Assembly: GCA_022385805.1 (NCBI GenBank)
Contig: MU277686.1
Location: 234,726 to 298,725, forward strand
Reading direction: 5' to 3'
Source: Pilatotrama ljubarskyi
Lineage: Eukaryota > Basidiomycota > Agaricomycetes > Polyporales > Polyporaceae
DNA length: 64,000 nucleotides
Shown here: positions 56,335 through 64,000 of the stretch, in pieces
Layout: every line of letters starts with the position of its first letter
How positions within the stretch are numbered: the first letter of the stretch is position 1
Made by a program: the position numbers and the translations under genes
Notes under the pieces: model-generated
Seen by the model: the letters and a program-made list of their open reading frames with translations, nothing else
What the model was told of the DNA's origin: nothing
Database searches by the model: none

Positions 56335-57003
56335 TCAGTCCCTCTCTCGCCTGTTCCGAATCTTCTCCCGCATTTCATTCGCGGCCCTGCGGGTGCCAGC
56401 ACGGCCCGCCCAACCTCTCGCCCGGAGCCAGTGAACCAGCCTGGGGGTTACCGCCGCCGTCAGGCCGACACGGATGGGCAAGAAGAGGGTCTTGTGGATG
56501 GTGTAGGCGAGCACAAGCATAGCCATGAGGCCTTCACTGCCACCGGCGTGCGACTGGGATACAGCGCGGTCCAGCTCTTGGCGACCGGGCTCTGGTGGTG
56601 TTGAGTGGATGAGGCCAGCAAAGTACTCCTTGACTTCCGCGGCGACCTTGGAGACATGCTCCGCGCCCAGAACGTTCACGGCAGCGAAGGCGATGGTGAA
56701 GTCGACGGTGGAGAGGATGACATATACGCCGAGGGCATACCACCCATATGACTTGATGAGGTGTTTGAGACGCTGCGTCAGAGACGCATTCGGAGGTAAA
56801 CTGTAGCTGGGTTCGGGTTCTTCAGGAGGCGATCGTGGTGAGGGTGGCGGTGAAGAGGAGAGGCGTGCAGGGAAGTGGGAGAACGGTCGCGAGCTAGCCG
56901 GTGGTGCATGGGGCGCGAGACGGGTGAGCGGGAGAAGAGGTCGGGAGACACGCGACGCAAGTGCGCGCACGACGGGAATACGTAGGATGAGACTCCGGAC
57001 CAT
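56335..57003 (-). CDS. Mitochondrial DUF1279 / FAM210-like membrane protein
   Basis: A single-exon gene of 222 residues. The first 65 residues are Arg/Ser/Pro-rich with no acidic residue until about 60, as in a mitochondrial presequence. The DUF1279 core follows: LTQRLKHLIKSYGWYALGVY at about 75-95, leading into a membrane segment (VILSTVDFTIAFAAVNVLGA). A second conserved block, AYTIHKTLFLPIRVGLTAAV, comes near 170, followed by TPRLVHWLRARGW and a basic end. FAM210A-type proteins are inner-membrane proteins affecting mitochondrial translation in animals; yeast relatives are little known. It is divergent from the S-adenosylmethionine decarboxylase gene. Confidence 0.85.
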   Translation of the reverse strand: MVRSLILRIPVVRALASRVSRPLLPLTRLAPHAPPASSRPFSHFPARLSSSPPPSPRSPPEEPEPSYSLPPNASLTQRLKHLIKSYGWYALGVYVILSTVDFTIAFAAVNVLGAEHVSKVAAEVKEYFAGLIHSTPPEPGRQELDRAVSQSHAGGSEGLMAMLVLAYTIHKTLFLPIRVGLTAAVTPRLVHWLRARGWAGRAGTRRAANEMREKIRNRRERD

Positions 57004-57408
57004 TCGCGATGACTATGGAGGATAGCAGCGACGAGGAAAGTGGTGGGAGCAGACTGTCAGAGGCGGAATGGCCACCGCCGTCGAGCGCAACTTTTGACCG
57101 AGCGCGTCGAGGACGGCGACGAGTGCAGCGTCACGTCCCGGCAATCACGGCATCTCCCGCCCCGTCCTTTCTGGGCCATTGCACAGAGGCTGACCAATCA
57201 GGACGAGCGCAGGGAACAGCCACTGCTCCTTCCGAATTTGTCGGGCAGACTATCGATCGCTCACTTTTCGAGTTTTGAGCGCAGCTTGAGCCTCCGGACC
57301 CCGTCTCTCCTCCGTCCTCGCCGTCCCTGTTCATGCATCCAGAGATATCCTTCTCTCCCTCTCTCCATCACCGTCCCAGATAGCGCAGCCTCGCCAGTGC
57401 CCCACATC
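57004..57408. promoter_or_regulatory. Divergent promoter and leader upstream of SPE2
   Basis: 405 bp. A plus-strand frame of 89 codons (57009-57278) ends before the SPE2 ATG and could be an upstream ORF if the transcript starts early. The SPE2 frame itself is open back to 57040. Confidence 0.35.
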
Positions 57409-58843
57409 ATGACCTCCGAAGTGTCCCAGGCCTCCGCAAGCGGCCCTTTCGAAGGGCCCGAAAAGCTCCTCGAGATCTGGTTCGCGCCGTCCGCCGCGGA
57501 CTGTCCAGACGCGACGTCCAGCACCGATGGCAAGTTCGGCTTGCGCAGGGTGCCGAGGCCTGTCTGGGAGGAGATGCTTGATATCGTCAAGTGCAAAATT
57601 CTGTCCGTCGTAGAAGGGATGGAGACAGATGCATACCTTCTCAGGTGAGGTGCCAATCGACAGTGTCAGCGCTGGCCCGCTCCATGGTTGGTTACTGTGG
57701 ATGTTCATGCATGACTGAAATGGCTATATGTGATGCAGTGAATCCTCCCTCTTCGTATCTCCGCATCGACTCATTCTCAAGACCTGCGGAACCACTCTCA
57801 ACCTCCTGGGTGTACCCAGAATCCTCGAGATAGCTCGCGATCATGCCGGCCTCCCCTCCGTCTATCGCCTCTTCTACTCGCGCAAGGCCTTCATGTTCCC
57901 CGAGAGACAAATGGGACCGCACCGAGAGTGGAAGGCCGAGATCGAATTCCTCGACAATCTTTTCCCTAATGGCTCTGCCTATACCGTGGGCAAGGTCAAC
58001 GGCGACCACTGGCTGTTGTATCTCACGTCCCCTTCTGAGAGCTGCTCTTCCAATGCCGGCACGGCGCCAAGCTCCCCTCACCTAGTCCCCGCCGAGGCCC
58101 ATCCTCCAGAGGCCGGTTCTTCGAACGTGAACGGAGGGACGTCAACCGAGGATCCCGCAGACGATGCAGAAGATACCATCGCATCCGACTATACCATCGA
58201 GATTTTGATGACACATCTCTCTCCTGAAGCTCGCTCGCCCTTCTTCAGCAAGACTACACCCGAAGAAGCAGATGCTACCGCAGGCGCTGACGGCATGGTT
58301 CTTTCCTCCCAGCTCGGTATCGCCAACCTCTTCCCCCCACATCTTACCTCTCTCGACGCCTATTGCTTCTCTCCCTGCGGGTACTCCTGCAACGCGCTGC
58401 TCAAGTGGCGCCCTGACGCCGGCCAGAACCCCTCACGTCCTGGTGAGGGCTACTATACTATCCACGTGACGCCGGAGGAGGGCTGGTCCTACGCGTCCTT
58501 CGAGTGTAATGTGCCGCTCCCAACCTCACCGACGGACAAGGCGACCAGCGTCCCCGACTTGAAGACCCTCATCCGTCGTGTTGTCAACATCTTCCGACCG
58601 GGTCGCCTGACCCTCACCCTCTTCATTTCCAGCAAGGACAACGACGCGACAGAAGAGGAAGAAGGGGAGAGCGCCATCGAAGCCGCTCAGCGCGCCTTCA
58701 AGTCAGCTCTCACTCTACCTGCAAAGCGGTCGGAACACGGGGAGGGCGCCTTCGCGGGGCTCTACAAGCGCACGGACAAGATCAACTACGAGTTCGGCGG
58801 CTATGACTTGGCCTTCGCCAGTTTTGAACTCCGTTCTTCATAG
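57409..58843 (+). CDS. SPE2: S-adenosylmethionine decarboxylase proenzyme
   Basis: It makes the aminopropyl donor for spermidine and spermine. Two exons, 57409-57644 and 57739-58843, give 446 residues. The pyruvoyl-forming site is seen as LLSESSLFVSPHRLILKTCG; self-cleavage would occur between Glu80 and Ser81, right after the intron. The substrate-site start FEGPEKLLEIWF, the catalytic Cys segment CFSPCGYSCNALL, and the late conserved EEGWSYASFECN are all present. A low-complexity Ser/Glu/Asp insert (about 58030-58190) follows GDHWLLYLT, so the protein is longer than yeast Spe2. The start is taken as MTSEVSQASASGPFEGPEKL because conserved sequence begins soon after; the upstream open frame has no family likeness. 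Confidence 0.95.
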
Positions 58844-60932
58844 TAGGGCCTCTATCGTCCAGTGCTCATCGATTACGAGCAGTACAGCAGACTATTCACA
58901 AGACGGCAGCCTCGTCATATTGTAAACCCGATTCCTAGTCGCTTTCCGAGGCTGCGCTCGAAAGAGCCTTCACGCGCAGCAATACAGATGTGTATGTACT
59001 ATCCGGGCGAACCTCGGCGTTGATAGCTCCTGCTCCAGGTCTCTTGATCCCACCTCCCCCCGCGGCGCCACCAAGTGCGATCAGGGTCGGACATGCCTCA
59101 GGAACGCCTCGCCTATTTGAACATCAGTGCGTCGATTTCATGACTATAGGCGGACGATGTGCGCACCCCGTTTTATATATGCACCTGACGGCATGGCGCG
59201 ATTGCTCTGCTACACTTGCGGCGGCGCACGGCGCACGCTGCAAGGATAAGCCGGTGCATCTATTCGCCGCGTGTCTCATGTTAGGATACCGAATATTCCA
59301 ACTGCGATCGCAGCTTCACGGAGTTTCCGATATGCCCTCCCTCGAAAAGACGTACGCTTGAACGCGGCCCGCCACGCGACCTCGAGGCATGGTCGAAGCA
59401 TCGACAACCATCGATCGAAGCGTCCGGTCCCGGGCGCGCACGTTAGGGCCGGAGTCACTCCCCATGCCGATAGAGTTCTGCGCATGCGCGACGAGCGGTG
59501 AGGTCAACACCGTTAACCTCACAGCGATCGCCGCGCACGGCGCGACTGGTCTGGTCTGTCCCCGCCAAAAAACCGTGTCTTCCGTGAAGGAATCGACGGG
59601 ACACACACTTTTCATTTCAAGGTCCTCGCGGAGCGCGTAGAGGCTGTTGTACTTGCGCACCCGAGCCGCCACCGCATGCGGGGACCTTCTGAGATGGCGC
59701 TCAGCTCTCGCTCCGCGTCCCTGCATGTTCTTGACGGTCCGGGTGCGACCAAGGCAATTCTGCTGCTCTGTGTCGTGAAAGGCAGCGATTACGTACCCGG
59801 CCTGCACGGGCCTCCGTGGAGGGCGACGCCCATCTTCCTTGATATCATTCGCTGTTCGCTGGGCTTCCAAGAAGCGGGCGAAGTCTTGGGCCTCCTGCGC
59901 TGCATGGTTCCGCTAGTCAAAACCCAGGTCATGAGCCCCCCGGTGCGAGTAGCGGTATATGTTTGCGTGACAGAAAGTCCCACGTGGCCCCCGGGAGCGT
60001 GCAGATGTGTCGTCGCGCACCCTCGATCTTGGGCCGCTGGAAGCATTGAATAGGGAGACGCGGTATCTTTTGACAGATCAAACACGCTACCCGCACAGAA
60101 CGCCCTCGACCTCTGAGGACGGCAAACCCCCGCACAGTTCGACCTAGCCGGGCTGGCACGGAAATTTGATTTTGTGGCAACAAGGACAGCTGGCTGATAG
60201 ATAGATGCCCGCATTCAAGTTGGCTCGATGACGAGCGTATATGCGCGCCTCTATCCGTCACCAGGGGCAGAGTATAAGGGTCGAGGGAGGGATGACGGGA
60301 CGAAGAGGCACGCAGACGACGTTGTGCTCCCAGAAAGGAAGCTGTGGTGTTCAGCTGGGTACATAAGCGATGAAGGGGCGCCCACGCACTCGAGATCGCC
60401 ATATGTGCCGACATGAGAACGTACTCGGTCTCTTTGTCTTCCTTGCTGCTTTTGTGATGCGAGTACTCAGGCTCTCCGGCAACTCAGATACCCTCCTCTT
60501 CCTGATGGGGCCGCGGCTGCCTCCGCGGGGCTGCCTCCGGGGGGCGGCACGCGGCCGGTTCTCGTCGGGAACAGGCTTTACATTCAGTTACCGGGCGCGC
60601 GCAGGCCGCCAGCCTCTGACGAGTGGCCCCGGTCGTTCTCCAAGGAACGCTATTGCTGCCTCGAGGGCCGGAGGCTGATGTCAATCAGCTCATCGACACC
60701 TTCTTGCATCATGAGCGCAGTCATTCAGTGTCATAACGCCCGGCGCTCCGATTCCTGACAGACGAAAGAGCTCGCCGATTGCTCAGAAGGGTGGCGGGCG
60801 ACATTCGCGCCTTCTTCCTCTGCCAGATCCATCTCCGACCCATTCCATATATTTCGGTGAAGCCCAGAGGCGCGAACTTTACATCACCCTGTCCGTCTCT
60901 TCACCCGCCGCTCTTCCTCCTGCCGCTGGAAT
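58844..60932. other. Gene-poor region
   Basis: 2.1 kb with no assignable gene. The longest frame is 184 codons on the minus strand (59316-59870), with no recognisable motif, overlapped by frames on the other strand. TATATATGC at 59173-59181 and TATATT near 60848 are the only promoter-like strings noted; the latter would suit the next gene. Confidence 0.4.
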
Positions 60933-62451
60933 ATGGACCTCCGAGTGATTGACCTCACTCCCGCCAGTGAATCACAACAGCAGCGCACTCTCGATGAGGT
61001 CAGGGACTTCGCAACTACGGACATGGACCGAGGCGGTTCGGAGCGCTGGACCTATCGCATGCTGAAGGAGCCCGCTCTGGTGCAGGAGCTGGAGAGGCTG
61101 GCGGCACCGCATACTTTGGGGGATGTCGACGCCATTAGTATGCAGCCATGCAGGACTTGGCATTATCGCAGTCAAGACCGATATAGGGCGGAAGAGTGGG
61201 CCCTTCCAGACGGTACATGGACATATGCCGCTGTGTTCGATGGTGAGCCCGTCCATGCCAAAAATCTAGTCTGAAAGAACGCGTGCTGACCGTCAAGGAA
61301 TGCTATGTCATAGGTCATATGAACCATGATACCGTCAACCACATATCGGCAGCGCTAGGGCCTTATTTGAAGGATTCTTTAGCCGCTGCGTTACGTTCAC
61401 GACCTTCGTCTTCTGCCCTTCCTTCGCTTGTCTCTGGCATCCTGAAGCACACGTTGGAGCACCTTGACGGCATTCTGGTCTCCGACTTCCTGAACCTCTT
61501 CCCTTCCGCCGAGCCGCAAAAATTACGTTCACTTGATTCATCCCGAATCAAACAGGTCCTGTCCGACACCTCTGAGGAGAATTCGGGCTATTGGAGAACC
61601 GCGAGAGCGTTCGGCGGCACTACGGCGTTGGTGTCCCTTGTCGATCCCACCAAAGACCATTTATGGATCGCCAACGTAGGCGATTGTGTCGCCGGTACGC
61701 TCCACCGTGCTACTCGTGCGCGCCGCGCTGATTAGTAGGGCAGTTCTTGGACAGAAGGACGGCTCCGGCAAATGGCGAGGGACGGTCCTCAACTCTATTC
61801 ATAACGGGAGTAATCCCGGCGAATTGGAGCGCATACGGTCAGAACATCCAGAAGAAACGGACTGCACGTGGAATAATAGGGTTCTAGGCTTCCTTGCTCC
61901 GACGAGAGGTGCGTCTGTCGTTCCGTTGTTACGTTTCGTCTTCCGCGCACCGACGCCGCTGCCGTTCCGCCCTCGTAGCCCTCGGTGACGTGTGGCTGAA
62001 GCTCCCCGCCATCTACGCCGAGTTGGTGTTCAAACATCTCGAAGCTGACTGGCTCTCGGCCGAGGTCATGGAGCCGCACGTACCGCGGATCCGCACGCCG
62101 CCGTATCTGTCCAGTACGCCCGACGTATACCACATTCCACTCCGGAACGACCATTCCCGGACGAAGGGTAACACCGCACCTCCGAGGTTACTGGTCCTCT
62201 GTTCCGACGGTCTCTCCGATTTATATGACGGATACTCCTTCCAAGACATGGCCGACGAGTGGATCCAAGTCGTCGGGCAGGAGCTCGACTCGACGAGCGT
62301 TCCGGGCGCTGGCCGAGCGAACTTGGCACTATCTCTCCTCAGGGAAGCGATAGGTGGATCCGATACCCAACTCGTGTCGCGTAATCTTACGGTAGAGATG
62401 GAAGAACGATGGATGGATGATACCACCATCGTCGTGCAGCGTTTGCCTTGA
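60933..62451 (+). CDS. PP2C-type (PPM) Ser/Thr phosphatase
   Basis: Exons 60933-61242, 61314-61694, 61744-61908 and 61979-62451 join to 442 residues. PPM motifs appear in order: AAVFDGHMNHDTVNHI (metal Asp and Gly, with an unusual DGHMN where DGHGG/A is common), ARAFGGTTALVSLVD, LWIANVGDCVAV, LAPTRALGDVWLK, LLVLCSDGLSDLYD and the final WMDDTTIVVQRLP. Each intron falls between motifs and all junctions are in frame. The short N-terminus before the catalytic domain, and the insert between GDC and ALGD (EHPEETDCTWNNRVLG), recall the pyruvate-dehydrogenase-phosphatase branch found in fungi, but no clear presequence is seen. Location and substrate are therefore open. Confidence 0.9.
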
Positions 62452-62952
62452 CGTATACTAGCATATACCAGCCCGGATCGAACATACACGCTGTTATGAT
62501 ACCCCGTTCCATACACGTAGCTGCGATAGAAAGTAAGCTTACAGTCCCGGATGTACAAAGCAATGAGAAGCCAGCGGATGGTCGTGTTTCGGCGCGTTAT
62601 GCTATAGTGGTATTACATATATACAGCAACCATAAACCCTAGATAGCGGGCACAGCACAAGAGCGCCACACCAGAGTCCCTTATTAATGAAAGGCTTACG
62701 CGATAGCAGCAGGAAAGCCGGAGGACGACATAAGCGTAGGTGCATGGAGCGAACTGCAAGGGATAGGGACTAGAAGCTACCGCTTGCCAATTGAGGGACC
62801 TGCTCGGAATGATGCCGACTCCTCTTCCGGAACAGGAGCACGGCCATTACCCTTCGAGCGCAGTTTGCAGAGGGGGCATAGACGGATAAACATCTCGACC
62901 ATCGGCCAAGTGATAGTAGCCTGGTCGTCCCGAGATTAGCCACGCCGCCGTA
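62452..62952. other. Spacer between convergent genes
   Basis: 501 bp. AT-richer DNA at 62590-62700 probably holds 3' UTR ends. No gene is seen. Confidence 0.4.
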
Positions 62953-64000
62953 CTATGAAGCCAAACCGCTCACCACACCGATGCGTCGGGCCTCGAACAG
63001 CATCGTCGACGATGAGCCATGATTCCTGTGCGTGTAGACCAAGACGTCGTAGATCTGGTTCTGCACAGGCACACGCTCGAAGACCGCCGCGGACTGGAGG
63101 GGGCTGAGTCCGTTCTCCGCGAGTTTCTTCGCGCTCTCACTGTTCTCCTCCCCGTCCGCCTGCATCACGTAGTTGAGCCGGAGCTTTTCCTCGTCCTCCC
63201 TGTTCATGTTGTAGAAGGCGTCGCGCGGCAGCAGTATGAGGTGACGTTTCGACGAGCCGGAACGCGCGTGATGGCACGAGGTCCACATCTGGAGTCTAGG
63301 CGACAGCGATGACAGCCGGTTTTCCGATATCGCTCGGGCCACCTCTGCGTATACGTCCATTGGGAACGTTGCGGTGTCCCGCAGCTCTTGTGACAAGCCG
63401 CCAAGGAATTTGTACAGCGCTTCCTCGAATGCATGGCGCGAAGGCATCTCGATGGCATTGACACTTCGAAGGCCTCGGATGACAACGTCCTGTAGTGGCA
63501 CGAACGATGGATGTGTCCATGGGTCAACGTGTGGCGTTGTGACGATCATACCCTGCTCATAGAGTATCCACTTGTCAGTACGAGAATCGCACGCATACGT
63601 TTGGAACACGCATTTACCCATGTAAATGAGCCGTCAGGGCCTGTCTGCTGAAAGGATCCGTCCGGATCCTGCTCCATAGGGACGTCCTCGTCGATGGCCC
63701 CCGGTGGCGGCGGATGTGGAGGAACATATTGCCTGATTTGGGGCTCAGTACGCATCTCCCCTTCAAATGTTGGTCCACTCGAAGGCCCCGCAGGTGAGTC
63801 GTTCTTCGCCTCGTCTTCCTCGCCAGGGTGCTCATTCACCAAGAAAGAGGCTGTCTTGGATGCATATGGTGCGACGGGGCGATCGCGGGTGGGTGCATGG
63901 TCCGTTGGAACTTTGTGACGTTTCTTGGGGGTATAATTACAATCCGTTTCGTTGTCCTCTTGGCAGTGGTTGCATACAGGCAGATTTCGATCACACTGAT
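62953..64000 (-). CDS. Zn2Cys6 transcription factor, 5' end beyond window
   Basis: The minus strand entering from the right edge encodes CDRNLPVCNHCQEDNETDCN followed by YTPKKRHK. This is the second half of a Gal4-type Zn(II)2Cys6 binuclear cluster; its first cysteines lie beyond 64000. After an acidic, Pro-rich linker (DEDVPMEQDPDGSFQQTGPD) and an intron near 63570-63625 comes a region typical of basidiomycete-expanded members of this group: WILYEQGMIVTTPHVDPWTH, LQMWTSCHHARSGSSKRHLI, LLPRDAFYNMNREDEEKLRL. The stop is at 62953-62955. It is unclear what it regulates. Confidence 0.8.

Noticed and set aside
59316..59870. 184-codon minus-strand frame
   Set aside because: Overlaps frames of similar quality on the other strand, lacks motifs or splice-consistent extension; not enough to call a gene.

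Overview
The window looks like chromosomal DNA of an agaricomycete fungus, probably a wood- or litter-decaying polypore-type species (inference). The grounds are GC-rich coding sequence, genes split by many 45-75 nt GT-AG introns, genes packed on both strands with short shared promoters, and basidiomycete-typical families: a PriA/CPL1-like cysteine-rich secreted protein, a G-alpha without an N-terminal myristoylation site, and an expanded-type Zn2Cys6 regulator. I found no tRNA, rRNA or CRISPR.

Layout. 0.2-10.4 kb holds MED14 (+), an unrecognised coiled-coil protein (+) and a FAM72 protein (-). 10.4-15.2 kb is gene-poor and contains three related copies of a dispersed repeat plus short open frames I cannot assign. 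15.2-20.3 kb has two tandem metallo-beta-lactamase-fold lactonases (-), head to head with a maleylacetate reductase-like iron alcohol dehydrogenase (+). 20.4-22.1 kb is a stretch bounded by a perfect 22-bp inverted repeat. 22.3-31.8 kb has a very long, disordered, lysine/acid-rich protein with a possible Dnt1/Net1-type N-terminus (-), complex I subunit NDUFB2 (+) and an atypical G-protein alpha subunit (-). 31.9-34.6 kb is gene-poor and holds a 105-bp MITE with TA duplication and an orphan last exon of an aldo/keto reductase.

34.6-49.4 kb is dense: ribosomal protein S18 (+), a disordered unknown (+), CCAAT-binding HAP2/NF-YA (-), a THO1-like SAP protein (+), the PriA/CPL1-like protein (-), the 60S maturation factor REI1 (+) and the polarity marker RAX2 (-), whose cytoplasmic tail ends in an SH3 domain. 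50.3-64 kb has an intradiol (hydroxyquinol-type) dioxygenase (+), complex I subunit NUXM (-), a small unknown (+), a macro-domain pseudogene (+), a two-repeat RPEL protein (+), a FAM210/DUF1279 mitochondrial protein (-), S-adenosylmethionine decarboxylase (+), a PP2C phosphatase (+) and a Zn2Cys6 transcription factor cut by the window end (-).

Functional links. The dioxygenase (50.3 kb) and the maleylacetate reductase-like enzyme (18.7 kb) would be consecutive steps of hydroxyquinol breakdown, the end route of lignin-derived aromatics in white-rot fungi. Each has a TATA box at a typical distance. The lactonase pair beside the reductase could belong to the same chemistry or to quorum-signal breakdown; sequence alone does not decide. 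The remaining genes are mostly housekeeping (transcription, translation, respiration, polyamines). Exon boundaries given to the base were worked out by hand from splice signals and reading frame; where only a span is given, internal exons were not all fixed.
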